A DNA stretch of 64,000 nucleotides. Origin: Prevotella sp. HUN102 (lineage in GTDB: Bacteria; Bacteroidota; Bacteroidia; Bacteroidales; Bacteroidaceae). Of this stretch, positions 1 through 8,467 are shown in pieces (within the stretch, counting starts at the first letter, position 1; each line of letters opens with the position of its first letter). Where the stretch lies: the NCBI RefSeq assembly GCF_000688375.1, contig NZ_JIAF01000001.1:496001-560000 (forward strand), in the 5' to 3' direction. The translations under genes were made by a program, and so were the position numbers. Below the pieces are notes generated by a model. It was not told where the DNA came from. It saw nothing but the letters and a program-made list of their open reading frames with translations, and made no database searches.

Positions 1-602
1 CCCACCAAGTGCATATCAAGCGCAATGGGTTGGAGGAACGTTTTGATTTCTTCCGACGTTTTTCCGAGCATCTGTAATTTGGCAGAACCGACGGCTGCAC
101 CACCAAGTGTGGACACGGTTTTAAGGTCTTTGAAAAGCATCGAGCCTGCCACGAGCGTTACATTACTATAATAAAAGGAGATTTTCGGCTGTCGCTTTGC
201 AATGAGTTTCGCCGTCGTGCCTTCGGGAATATAGAGGAAAGCATAGATTTCATTGCGCTGAATGGCTTTGCGTGCCTCGTTCACGTTGGGATAATGAGCC
301 ACAACCTCGGTGCTTTGAAAGGAATCAAGATTCCGGATAAGCGCACGGGTAGTAGTGGAATTATCGTTATCAACCACGCCGCAAGGCAAATTTACGGGCT
401 GTCCTTCCTGCATCAATGAGGTAAAGAAGAAAATGATGAGCAAAGGAAAAACAATCATACAAAAGAGATAAATCGGCGTATGGATGAGTTGGGCGACCTC
501 TCGGGAGGCGACAGCAAAGAGACGCAACAACGCTCCGCCCACTCTTGCACGCAGGGAGGGGGCTTGTGATTGTCCGTTGGTGTCTTTTTTCCTCTTGAAC
601 AT
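1..602 (-). CDS. ABC-2 type exporter permease (C-terminus beyond window)
   Basis: Membrane subunit of an ABC-2 type exporter, the usual partner of HlyD and TolC proteins. Only the first 200 residues are in the window; the frame stays open to base 1. From the ATG at 602 there is a basic N-terminus, one hydrophobic segment at about residues 44-62 (HTPIYLFCMIVFPLLIIFFF), then an extracytoplasmic stretch containing NLPCGVVDNDNST and YYSNVTLVAGSML, both typical of the long loop of YhiH/YbhS-like permeases. The start lies 9 bases after the stop of the HlyD gene, so the two are almost certainly co-transcribed. The C-terminal bundle of membrane helices should follow to the left of the window. The substrate cannot be inferred. 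Confidence 0.85.
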   Translation of the reverse strand, partial: MFKRKKDTNGQSQAPSLRARVGGALLRLFAVASREVAQLIHTPIYLFCMIVFPLLIIFFFTSLMQEGQPVNLPCGVVDNDNSTTTRALIRNLDSFQSTEVVAHYPNVNEARKAIQRNEIYAFLYIPEGTTAKLIAKRQPKISFYYSNVTLVAGSMLFKDLKTVSTLGGAAVGSAKLQMLGKTSEEIKTFLQPIALDMHLV

Positions 603-611
603 CGTGTTTCC

Positions 612-1595
612 TTACTTTATTACCAAGGACATTCCCGGCTTCAATCCGTCTACCTTATTTACTGGTTTAGCCTTTACCTGAAAGGTCTTGAGATCGTACT
701 GACCGGTGGTCTTCGTAGCTTTCCATACAGCATACGAACCTTGGTCCTTAATGGCTGTTACTTTCATATCAATACTCTTGTTGAAAGCCGGCACGAAAGC
801 CTTGATAATGCTGCCCACTTTCATTCCCTTGAGCTGATCTTCACGGATATTGAACGTGCCCCAGACGTCGTCTACCATTGCAATGCTCATAATCGGGCTA
901 CCGAAACCCACGAGTTCACCTTCCTTTGGGTAAATCGTTGATACTTCGCCGTCGGCTGTGGCATACTGCGTTGTTTCCTTCAATACCGAACGAACAACAT
1001 CGACTGCCGAGCGGGCTGCCTGTGCCTGCTTCTGCGCCGCACGTTTGGTTTCCTTACGGGCACCGTTCTTTGCCAGTTCCCATTGCGAACGGGTGGCTTC
1101 AACTGCTGCCTTTGTTGTCTTGTAGGCAGCCTCAGCTTCATCGCGCTTCTGTGCTGAAACAACTCCTTCTTCAAAGAGTCTGTTCAGGCGACCGTAGGTC
1201 TTTTCTGCGATTTCATTAGCCGTAACAGCTTGTTGATAAATCTGATATGCACCCTCAACGGTTTCCTGACGAGTCGGTGCTTCTGCCAAATCGCTCAATG
1301 CCTCGGTGGCATTTGCCGTAGCTTCGAGCACTTTTTCCTGTGCATTTGCCTCCGGAATTTCAAGTACGGCAAGCACGTCGCCCTTATGAACAAAGTCGCC
1401 TTCCTTTACACGGATTTCGGTTACACGTCCCGGCAACTTGCACGAGACTCTGTATTCACTTACTTCCACCTCTCCCTGTATGACTTCTTCAGTACGCTCG
1501 AGCGTGAAATAACCTATTACAGACACAAGGACTACTACGAAAACGAATCCTAAAATTGTTAGGAGAATACTGTTATGTTGAGTTTTTGCAGACAT
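612..1595 (-). CDS. HlyD family periplasmic adaptor protein
   Basis: Membrane-fusion (adaptor) subunit that links an inner-membrane ABC exporter to an outer-membrane TolC channel. The 327-residue protein has one N-terminal membrane anchor at about residues 10-29, then a biotinyl/lipoyl-like half (SCKLPGRVTEIRVKEGDFV, about 50-80). A long alanine- and glutamate-rich coiled-coil hairpin with repeated EA/QA pairs spans about 85-200. The second lipoyl half and beta-barrel region follow (GEVSTIYPKEGELVGFGSPI and after). Length and order match EmrA/YbhG-type adaptors. It sits between a TolC-like gene (62-base gap) and an ABC-2 permease (9-base gap), which fits a complete tripartite exporter. Confidence 0.9.
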   Translation of the reverse strand: MSAKTQHNSILLTILGFVFVVVLVSVIGYFTLERTEEVIQGEVEVSEYRVSCKLPGRVTEIRVKEGDFVHKGDVLAVLEIPEANAQEKVLEATANATEALSDLAEAPTRQETVEGAYQIYQQAVTANEIAEKTYGRLNRLFEEGVVSAQKRDEAEAAYKTTKAAVEATRSQWELAKNGARKETKRAAQKQAQAARSAVDVVRSVLKETTQYATADGEVSTIYPKEGELVGFGSPIMSIAMVDDVWGTFNIREDQLKGMKVGSIIKAFVPAFNKSIDMKVTAIKDQGSYAVWKATKTTGQYDLKTFQVKAKPVNKVDGLKPGMSLVIK

Positions 1596-1657
1596 AGTTC
1601 TTTTTGAATATATGATTTTGAATATTATCTTACGAATATTGTTGTCAGCGACTGCTC

Positions 1658-3148
1658 TTAATTCATCAAACCAAGGGCTTTTCGCAATCCCACCTGTGCC
1701 GTGCGCACTGCTATTTCAGCATCAACGATGGCGGTCTTAGCCTGCATCCACGCTGTCTGTGCGCCCATAACATCGGTTATTGTCATTACCCCTTCCTTGA
1801 ATCCTACGTTGGCACAACGGAGATTTTCCTCTGCGGCAACCATATTTTTATTGGCAGTTGCAAGCTGTTTGTTGGCATTTTTCAATCGGAAACGATGTTG
1901 TTCCACCTCCAGTTGTATTTTGTTACGCACGTCGCCAAGTTCCATTTCGGCAATGCGCGTCGCCGTTTTGGCCGCCCGTAGTCGGTATTTGCTTTCGTTC
2001 CAACGCCAGATAGGCACGTGGACAATCACACCAATGTTCCACACATCCTTGAATTTCTGTTCAAAACCATTGAAGAGATTCGGATTCGACACCGTATATC
2101 CGGCCGTGAGAGCCACGTGGGGAAGATAGAGCGAACGGATAAGTTTGTTGTTCTGCCTGCTGATATCAACTGCATTTTGCAGCAAACGGACTTCCGGACG
2201 ACCGTTGAATGTGGTGTCCCGAACATCATAATCTATCGGTTCGTTCGCTGCCAAAGCGTCCGTCTGTTCGTCTTCGAGCAGCAATTCGCCGTCAAGCTCA
2301 AGCCCGCAAAGCTCGCAAAGAGCCATCTTAGAAAGTGCAATTCCGTTCTGAAGCTGCGCAATCTGCAAGTCGGCCGTGTTCAGTTTCACATCGACTTTCA
2401 GTCCGTCGGCTTTCGTTGCCACGCCTTCTTTATACATTTTCTGCACGTTGTCGCTGAATTTCTGTATCAGATTCCTATATTGCAGTGCCAATCGTTCTTT
2501 CTTTTTCAGAGAAACGGTCAGCCAATAGGCATTGTCTACTGCGTAAAGCACGGTTTGTTGCTTCAGCGCAATAGTATTTTGTGCAATATCCTCGCCTATC
2601 GTGGCAATATCGTTCGCAGCTTTAATCGCCCCACCCATATAAATAGGTTGTGTTATCATCACGCCTGTCGCATAAGTATTCCGGGAATTTGAACGGAAAG
2701 CATCACGGACGGACTGCCCGATGTTGTTGCCAGCCTGCACAAGCGGCGTGGTAAGATTGCCGAACATCTGTCCCAACTGCTGCGCAACGTCGGGCGTGAT
2801 GATGCCTTGCTGCGCCAAGCCTGTAATAGTCTCCCCTATCTGTCCTCCTATCTGCCCGATGGAATTGGTGCCGAGATTCGACAAAGCCTCTTTCTGACGG
2901 TCGCTGAGCAACGACACTTCTCGTGTAAAATGCTCATAACCTGCCAGTCCGCTCACTCTCGGCAAGTATTTAGTCTTTGCCGCTTTGTGGACATTCTCGG
3001 CAATATCGGCCGTCAATTTTGAGATTTTCAACTGACGGTTGTTTGCCAATGCCAGTTCCCTGCACCGTTGCAATGAGAGCGTGCTCTGGGCAAAGGATGC
3101 CAAAGACACACCGGAAAACAATATTATAGAATATATGAACTTCATCAT
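1658..3148 (-). CDS. TolC-like outer membrane efflux protein
   Basis: Outer-membrane channel subunit of a tripartite exporter. The 496-residue protein starts with a Sec signal peptide (MMKFIYSIILFSGVSLASFAQS) and shows the two-fold OEP repeat: LSLQRCRELALANNRQLKISK near the N-terminus, and a second half from about residue 310 with the same helical pattern (RPEVRLLQNAVDISRQNNKL). Long helical segments end in a QVGLRKALGLM tail. There is a glycine-, glutamine- and leucine-rich insertion at about 85-145 (LGTNSIGQIGGQIGETITG) that is longer than in E. coli TolC. It is the promoter-proximal gene of the exporter operon; a -7 motif lies about 200 bases upstream on the same strand. Confidence 0.9.
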   Translation of the reverse strand: MMKFIYSIILFSGVSLASFAQSTLSLQRCRELALANNRQLKISKLTADIAENVHKAAKTKYLPRVSGLAGYEHFTREVSLLSDRQKEALSNLGTNSIGQIGGQIGETITGLAQQGIITPDVAQQLGQMFGNLTTPLVQAGNNIGQSVRDAFRSNSRNTYATGVMITQPIYMGGAIKAANDIATIGEDIAQNTIALKQQTVLYAVDNAYWLTVSLKKKERLALQYRNLIQKFSDNVQKMYKEGVATKADGLKVDVKLNTADLQIAQLQNGIALSKMALCELCGLELDGELLLEDEQTDALAANEPIDYDVRDTTFNGRPEVRLLQNAVDISRQNNKLIRSLYLPHVALTAGYTVSNPNLFNGFEQKFKDVWNIGVIVHVPIWRWNESKYRLRAAKTATRIAEMELGDVRNKIQLEVEQHRFRLKNANKQLATANKNMVAAEENLRCANVGFKEGVMTITDVMGAQTAWMQAKTAIVDAEIAVRTAQVGLRKALGLMN

Positions 3149-3347
3149 AAGCCTTACAAATAGCTAAAAGTCTCCACTAATATCATCACGGAAAGGAGAT
3201 ATTTCATCCTCTACCGGCCCGTTCATAGGCTGCGAGCATTTTGCAGCTTTCCTTTTTCAGAGCATTACTTTCTCGCTTTCAGGTGCAATCCTTTTCCTTT
3301 TCGGGATAAGAACAGCCCAATTTCGAGGAGCTTTCTTTTTTCTCTTA

Positions 3348-3355
3348 CAAAAGTA
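3348..3355 (-). promoter_or_regulatory. Bacteroidetes -7 element for the TolC/HlyD/ABC-2 operon
   Basis: Read on the minus strand the sequence is TACTTTTG, matching the Bacteroidetes TAnnTTTG -7 element. It predicts a leader of about 190 bases before the TolC start at 3148. Confidence 0.5.
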
Positions 3356-3459
3356 TTCAATTTTGGTAATAATTCCAATTAAAATTGTTCGATTCTTCTT
3401 TATTTTCTATAAATGATAGAATTTTGGAGAAAAAAAGGATAAGTTTAAAATATTTTAAT

Positions 3460-3467
3460 TAAATTTG
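3460..3467 (+). promoter_or_regulatory. Bacteroidetes -7 element for DUF4492-cydAB
   Basis: TAAATTTG matches TAnnTTTG and lies about 43 bases before the DUF4492 start codon, within an A+T-rich stretch. It is the best promoter candidate for the bd oxidase operon. Confidence 0.5.
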
Positions 3468-3510
3468 TACCATCATTTGTAAATATTACAGATACGAAAA
3501 CATTACCGTT

Positions 3511-3741
3511 ATGAAAAAATCGGGTTTCTTTTATCGAGCTTTCGATTTATACTATGAGGGTTTTAAGAATATGACCCTTGGCAAGACGCTGTGGACTGTC
3601 ATTATCATCAAGCTCCTGATAATGTTCTGTTTTCTCAAGCCTTTCTTGTTTCCAAACCACATAAAGCAGAATGCGGCGAAAGGACAAGAAGATAAATTCG
3701 TGGCAACGGAAATGCTGGAGAGAGACGGAAACGGCAAATGA
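3511..3741 (+). CDS. DUF4492 small membrane protein, bd oxidase associated
   Basis: A 76-residue protein matching the DUF4492 family, found in Bacteroidetes directly upstream of cytochrome bd genes. It has an amphipathic/basic N-terminus (FYRAFDLYYEGFKNMTLGKTLW) and a single hydrophobic helix at about residues 29-48 (VIIIKLLIMFCFLKPFLF), followed by a short polar, charged tail. There is an 84-base gap to cydA on the same strand. By position, size and one-helix topology it resembles the small CydX/CydS accessory subunits of other bd oxidases, but it has no visible sequence similarity to them; that role is inference. The start is the first ATG after the promoter-like motif. Confidence 0.85.
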   Translation: MKKSGFFYRAFDLYYEGFKNMTLGKTLWTVIIIKLLIMFCFLKPFLFPNHIKQNAAKGQEDKFVATEMLERDGNGK

Positions 3742-3825
3742 GAATGATCATAGATGCTATATCGAGGTTCAGCAATTAAAGTATAACATTCAAATTCATA
3801 ATTCAAATAAATCTAACAGTTATCA

Positions 3826-5361
3826 ATGGAAAATCTATTATTAGCCATCGACCCAGATGTAGTGAACTGGTCGCGCGCTCAGTTTGCCCTTACAGCCATC
3901 TATCACTGGCTGTTCGTGCCTCTGACGCTCGGACTTGCGGTCATTATGGGTATTATGGAAACGTGCTATTACCGCACGGGGAAAGAGTTTTGGAAGAAAA
4001 CTGCCCAGTTCTGGCAGAAGCTCTTCGGTATCAACTTCGCAATGGGTGTTGCCACAGGTATCATCCTTGAGTTCCAGTTCGGCACAAACTGGAGCAACTA
4101 TTCTTGGTTTGTGGGCGACATCTTCGGTGCGCCACTCGCCATTGAGGGTATTTTGGCCTTCTTTATGGAGTCTACCTTCGTGGCAGTAATGTTCTTCGGA
4201 TGGAAAAAAGTGAGCAAGGGATTCCATCTTGCCTCCACTTGGCTTACCGGCCTCGGTGCTACTATCTCTGCGTGGTGGATTCTTGTTGCCAATGCTTGGA
4301 TGCAGTATCCAATCGGATGCGAGTTCAATCCTGACACGATGCGCAACGAGATGACCTCTTTCGTGGACGTTGCACTCAGCCCGATGGCAGTAAACAAGTT
4401 CTTCCACACGGTAACATCTTCTTGGGTACTCGGCGCAACGTTCTGCGTGGGCGTTTGCTGTTGGTATCTGCTGAAGAAACGCCACGTGGAATTTGCAAAG
4501 AAAAGTCTTAAAGTAGGCGCAGTTGTTGGCCTTTTCGCCTCCTTGCTCGCAGCCTTTACCGGCGACGAGTCGGCTTATCAGGTTGCACAGCATCAGCCAA
4601 TGAAGCTCGCTGCAATGGAAGCTCTCTATGAAGGTGGCAAGGATCAGTCTCTTACAGGCATTGCACTCGTGAATCCGTTCGAGCAACCTGACTATATGAA
4701 CGAGAAGGAACCCTCAATGCGAATCGCCGTTCCCAATGCACTCTCGTTCCTTGCAACACGCGACCTCCACGGATTTGTGCCCGGCGTGAAGGATATTATC
4801 AATGGTTACACCAAGGATGACGGCACCGTTGAGCCTCCTCTTACCGAGAAAATAGAGCGTGGTAAGGCTGCCATCGCCGCCCTGAAGGCTTATCGTGGCG
4901 GCGAAAAGACTGCTGAAAACGAGAACACGCTGAAGGAAAATATGAAATACTTCGGCTATGGCTACATCAAGAATGCCGAGCAGACCGTTCCTTTCATACC
5001 CATCAACTTCTGGACATTCCGCATAATGGTAGGTCTCGGCTGCCTATTCATCCTCGTATTTGCCGTGATTCTCTTCTTCCTCTACAAGAAAGACATCGCA
5101 CAACCACGCTGGTTGCAGCAAATCGGACTTTCCCTCATACCTCTGGGCTACATTGCCAGCGTGAGCGGATGGCTTGTGGCAGAGTTCGGACGTCAGCCTT
5201 GGACCATTCAGGATATGCTCCCTACTTGGGCAGCCGTCAGCGATGTTGCAAGCAACGGCGTAGCACTCACATTCTTCTTATTCCTATTCCTCTTCACAGC
5301 AATGCTCGCAGTTGAAATCAGCATTATGTGCAAGCAAATCAAGAAAGGGCCAACACTATGA
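3826..5361 (+). CDS. cydA: cytochrome bd ubiquinol oxidase subunit I
   Basis: Quinol-oxidising, haem-binding subunit of the bd-type terminal oxidase, in the cytoplasmic membrane; reduces oxygen to water without proton pumping. In the 511-residue product the haem ligands are visible: H27 in RAQFALTAIYHWLFVPLT, H194 in KFFHTVTSSWVLG and M401 in FRIMVGLG. The conserved acidic helix carries GDIFGAPLAIEGILAFF (E107), and the quinol loop ends in EFGRQPW (455-459). The segment between about 245 and 395 is long, so the quinol-loop region is of the extended kind. It overlaps cydB by ATGA, suggesting coupled translation. Confidence 0.97.
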   Translation: MENLLLAIDPDVVNWSRAQFALTAIYHWLFVPLTLGLAVIMGIMETCYYRTGKEFWKKTAQFWQKLFGINFAMGVATGIILEFQFGTNWSNYSWFVGDIFGAPLAIEGILAFFMESTFVAVMFFGWKKVSKGFHLASTWLTGLGATISAWWILVANAWMQYPIGCEFNPDTMRNEMTSFVDVALSPMAVNKFFHTVTSSWVLGATFCVGVCCWYLLKKRHVEFAKKSLKVGAVVGLFASLLAAFTGDESAYQVAQHQPMKLAAMEALYEGGKDQSLTGIALVNPFEQPDYMNEKEPSMRIAVPNALSFLATRDLHGFVPGVKDIINGYTKDDGTVEPPLTEKIERGKAAIAALKAYRGGEKTAENENTLKENMKYFGYGYIKNAEQTVPFIPINFWTFRIMVGLGCLFILVFAVILFFLYKKDIAQPRWLQQIGLSLIPLGYIASVSGWLVAEFGRQPWTIQDMLPTWAAVSDVASNGVALTFFLFLFLFTAMLAVEISIMCKQIKKGPTL

Positions 5362-6500
5362 CATACGAATTTTTGCAACATTACTGGTGGTTCCTCATTG
5401 CAGTCTTAGGAGCCTTGTTGGTGTTCCTGATGTTTGTTCAGGGCGCAAACTCAATGATATTCCAGTTGGGTAAAACCGACATTGAGCGTCGTCTCGTTGT
5501 CAATTCCACGGGACGCAAATGGGAGTTTACCTTTACCACACTCGTTACCTTCGGAGGCGCATTCTTTGCATCCTTCCCATTGTTTTACAGTACCAGTTTC
5601 GGCAGTGCCTACTGGGTTTGGCTTGCCATCCTCTTCACGTTCATCATTCAGGCCGTGAGCTATGAGTTCCAGAACAAGGCTGGCAACCTGTTCGGCGCAA
5701 AGACATTCCAGACCTGCCTGATTATCAACGGCATCCTCGGTCCGTTGCTCATCGGTGGAGCCGTTGCAACCTTCTTCACTGGTTCCAACTTCATCGTAGA
5801 GAAAGGTAACATTGCCGACGAGATTCCTACTGTAATCTCGCATTGGGCAAACGGTTCCCGTGGTCTCGACGTGCTGCTCAATCCTTGGGTAGTTATCTTC
5901 GGTTTGGCAGTTGTGTTCCTTGCCCGCGTGCTCGGCACACTCTATATTAATAATAATGTGGACGACAAGGAAATCCGTTCCCGCGTGCGTCCTCAGCTCA
6001 TCGTGAACACCGTGCTCTTCCTCGTCTTCTTCCTTACATTCTTTGTGCGCACCCTCGTCAGCGACGGTTTCGCAGTAACGGAGTCGGGAGAAGTAGTGAT
6101 GGAACCGATGAAGTATCTCAACAACCTGCTCGATATGTGGTATCTTGCCCTCATTCTTCTCGTCGGCGTGCTGCTTCTGCTCTACGGCATCGTGCGCACC
6201 GTCCTTCAGAAAGACTATATCAAGGGCATCTGGCCTGCCGGCATCGGTGTTGTACTGGTGGTAATCGTGCTTTTCCTCATCGTGGGTTACAACAACACGG
6301 CTTACTATCCGTCTACGGCCGACCTCCAGAGTTCGCTTACGCTTCAGAACAGTTGTTCAAGCGAGTTCACGCTCACGGCAATGTTCTATGCGAGCCTTCT
6401 CATCCCATTCGTTCTCGCCTACATTTTCTACGCTTGGCGCAGCATCGATGCAAAGAAGCTCGACCGTGAGGAACTGGAAAGCGACGACCACGCATACTAA
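5358..6500 (+). CDS. cydB: cytochrome bd ubiquinol oxidase subunit II
   Basis: Second membrane subunit of the bd oxidase. From the ATG at 5358 (in the ATGA overlap with the cydA stop) the protein has 380 residues and begins MTYEFLQHYWWFLIAVLGAL, the expected CydB N-terminus. An earlier in-frame ATG at 5328 would add ten residues that lie inside cydA and lack family similarity. AAGAAAGGG lies 8 bases before the chosen start and can act as ribosome binding site. About nine hydrophobic segments are visible. A 14-bp stem-loop follows the gene at 6594. Confidence 0.96.
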   Translation: MTYEFLQHYWWFLIAVLGALLVFLMFVQGANSMIFQLGKTDIERRLVVNSTGRKWEFTFTTLVTFGGAFFASFPLFYSTSFGSAYWVWLAILFTFIIQAVSYEFQNKAGNLFGAKTFQTCLIINGILGPLLIGGAVATFFTGSNFIVEKGNIADEIPTVISHWANGSRGLDVLLNPWVVIFGLAVVFLARVLGTLYINNNVDDKEIRSRVRPQLIVNTVLFLVFFLTFFVRTLVSDGFAVTESGEVVMEPMKYLNNLLDMWYLALILLVGVLLLLYGIVRTVLQKDYIKGIWPAGIGVVLVVIVLFLIVGYNNTAYYPSTADLQSSLTLQNSCSSEFTLTAMFYASLLIPFVLAYIFYAWRSIDAKKLDREELESDDHAY

Positions 6501-6593
6501 GTGCAAGCACACAAGATATTATCCGAACATACGATAAGTAAACAAGGGAACGAATCGTAAGCAGACTCGTAAACTTGGAAGCAAATCAGACTA

Positions 6594-6629
6594 TTTCGCC
6601 CAATCAGATTAAACCCTGATTGGGCGAAA
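6594..6629 (+). terminator. stem-loop after cydB
   Basis: Perfect 14-bp inverted repeat (TTTCGCCCAATCAG / CTGATTGGGCGAAA) with an 8-base loop, about 94 bases after the cydB stop. The run of T after it is weak, so it may act as a terminator or as a 3' end stabiliser. Confidence 0.6.
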
Positions 6630-6911
6630 CTGTTTAATGCAAGTTCGGCAAATCATTTACTGCAAGTTCGATTAACTCAAGAGATTACTCAAGCTCAAAC
6701 CGAATATGATACTTCGTGGACACAGCCGATAGGAAGTATAGCTTTCTGCAAAATCGCTGTTTGTACGAGAAATAAAAGTACAGGTGTTGAAGACATTATC
6801 CCAATCCAACTATACCGAACTTAAGTATCACAATTATGAATATTCATACATTTCTTCATTCAAGAAGTAAAATCATAACACATTAAAAATCAGAATATTA
6901 CAAACCAATCC

Positions 6912-6999
6912 CATTCTTCGCAAAAACGCATTTCATTCTTCGCACAAATGCAACGCAATCTTCGCAAGAATGCGCTGCGTTCTTCGCACGTTCAGAATG
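6912..6999 (+). repeat. four-unit 22-bp dyad array, copy 1
   Basis: Four contiguous 22-base units beginning at 6912, 6934, 6956 and 6978. All four have CGC at the dyad centre (pattern FFFF). The first 17 bases of each follow CATTCTTCGCAAGAATG with substitutions; the last five vary. The conserved tail seen after copies 3, 4, 5 and 10 is not present here. Confidence 0.9.
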
Positions 7000-7141
7000 C
7001 AAACGCAGCGTATGTATAATTATACAAGAATTGATTAGAATAAAGCCGAGGCTAATTCCCGCACTATATATCTTTCGCAATAAATCGGATGTATTTGCGT
7101 TAGCATTATAAGAAGACTTATCCCTTACATCGTTCAATATA

Positions 7142-7756
7142 ATGAAGATAGACAACATACTGAACAAGATACGGCAGATAGAACACGGTTTTCAGCACAT
7201 TATTGATGGAACTGATGAAATTCTTTCTGCATACTCAAACGAACAATCTTTTAATCTTGCTCTTGAACTGTTCAAGCACGAAGCCTATCAGGCACGAATG
7301 CTGGCTACAACGATATTAGGCAGATTGGCAGCAACGAATGACGAAGCCCTTGGTTTTCTAAAAGAACAAGTAAGCATAGATGAAAACTGGCGTGTACAGG
7401 AAATGCTCGCAAAGGCTTTTGATGGAGTTTGCAAGCACAGGGGATATGAAATGTCTTTACCTCTCATTAAAGAATGGATGAATAGCGACAATCCGAATGT
7501 TGTCCGTGCCGTAACAGAAGGGTTGAGAATTTGGACAAGCCGTCCATTCTTCAAAGAAAACCCATCAGTTGCCATTGCTCTGATCAGCAAACATAAGGCA
7601 CACGAAAGTGAGTATCTCCGTAAATCCGTTGGAAATGCTTTGAGAGACATAAGCAAGAAGCACGCAGAATTAATACGGAAGGAAGTACAGCAATGGGATT
7701 TGAATAATCCAAAAGTTCTTTTTACCTACAAACTTGCAGCAAAGTTGCTGAAATAA
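7142..7756 (+). CDS. HEAT-repeat protein, AlkC/AlkD-like DNA alkylation repair family
   Basis: A 204-residue all-helical protein that resembles the HEAT-repeat DNA glycosylases of the AlkC/AlkD group, which remove alkylated bases. The most recognisable stretch is near the C-terminus: SRPFFKENPSVAIALISKH and HESEYLRKSVGNALRDISKK. This is the pattern of AlkC-like proteins, where successive HEAT helices line a DNA-binding groove. The N-terminal part (FKHEAYQARMLATTILGRLA) fits the same repeats. I did not identify catalytic residues, and the protein is somewhat short, so activity is uncertain. It is 8 bases upstream of the HXXEE gene and probably co-transcribed. Confidence 0.7.
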   Translation: MKIDNILNKIRQIEHGFQHIIDGTDEILSAYSNEQSFNLALELFKHEAYQARMLATTILGRLAATNDEALGFLKEQVSIDENWRVQEMLAKAFDGVCKHRGYEMSLPLIKEWMNSDNPNVVRAVTEGLRIWTSRPFFKENPSVAIALISKHKAHESEYLRKSVGNALRDISKKHAELIRKEVQQWDLNNPKVLFTYKLAAKLLK

Positions 7757-7764
7757 AAGAAAAG

Positions 7765-8295
7765 ATGATGAATTTAGAACTGATAATGATACTTCTCCCC
7801 ATTGTATTTATGGTTCACGAATACGAGGAGATTATTATGTTCAAACGGTGGCTTGGGCAGAATAGGAATGAACTGAAAAGGCGTTTTCCGAGATTCGAGC
7901 AGTTTCTTGCAAGCAGGGGATATTTTGATTATTCAACAGCTACATTTGCCATAGGAACAGCCCACGAGTTCATTCTGATTTCCGTTGTTTCTTTCTGTGC
8001 CGTATGGTTCGATGCTTATCAATGGTGGTTCGCAGCATTTGCAGGCCATTCCATACACCTTATGGTGCATCTTGCACAATGGGCAGTCTATCGAAAGTAC
8101 ATACCTGTCATCATTACCACAATCCTGACATTGCCTTATTGCATCTATGCCTTTGCAGAATTTGCAAAAGCCTCTATTCTATCTCCTACGCAGATGTGTT
8201 TATGGGCAGCAATCGGCGTTGTTCTTATGGTGCTTAGCCTGCTCTCTGCATTGTTCCTTATGGACAAGTTTCAAAAGTGGCAGAATAAACATTGA
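7765..8295 (+). CDS. HXXEE domain membrane protein
   Basis: A 176-residue integral membrane protein with the family-defining HXXEE motif (HEYEE) near residue 18, in MVHEYEEIIMFKRW. Later conserved histidines are AHEFI, GHSIH and MVHLAQW; such spaced histidines could bind a metal, although no function is established for this family. About five hydrophobic segments are seen. The start codon is the first of two ATGs, 8 bases after the stop of the HEAT-repeat gene, after an A-rich stretch with no strong Shine-Dalgarno. Confidence 0.75.
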   Translation: MMNLELIMILLPIVFMVHEYEEIIMFKRWLGQNRNELKRRFPRFEQFLASRGYFDYSTATFAIGTAHEFILISVVSFCAVWFDAYQWWFAAFAGHSIHLMVHLAQWAVYRKYIPVIITTILTLPYCIYAFAEFAKASILSPTQMCLWAAIGVVLMVLSLLSALFLMDKFQKWQNKH

Positions 8296-8392
8296 GTTAA
8301 ATAATTAAGTATATATCCATTGAATTTCACATTATGATACTTAACAAATTTAAAAGATGGGCAGTTTCTGTGTGAGTATCAGCTTTTTTTCG

Positions 8393-8400
8393 TATTTTTG
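8393..8400 (+). promoter_or_regulatory. -7 element for the mmdA operon
   Basis: TATTTTTG matches TAnnTTTG exactly, about 67 bases before the mmdA ATG, in the 172-base gap after the HXXEE gene. Confidence 0.6.
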
Positions 8401-8467
8401 CACGTAATTTATTGGAATTATTCAACTATAATTCATTTTAGACTTTACAAAGAAAATAAATATATTT

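Larger units (their letters stand above)
3149..3510. other. divergent intergenic region, exporter operon / bd oxidase operon
   Basis: A 362-base divergent promoter region. It holds one candidate -7 element for each side (3348-3355 minus, 3460-3467 plus). The part from about 3355 to 3480 is very A+T-rich. I see no small gene, RNA or clear operator palindrome. Confidence 0.7.
6501..7141. other. intergenic region with stem-loop and repeat element
   Basis: 641 bases without a convincing gene. Contents: a stem-loop at 6594-6629, a short direct repeat (TGCAAGTTCG at 6638 and 6661), and a four-unit 22-bp array at 6912-6999. A reading frame of 89 codons on the minus strand is made by the array and has no protein character. 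Confidence 0.7.
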
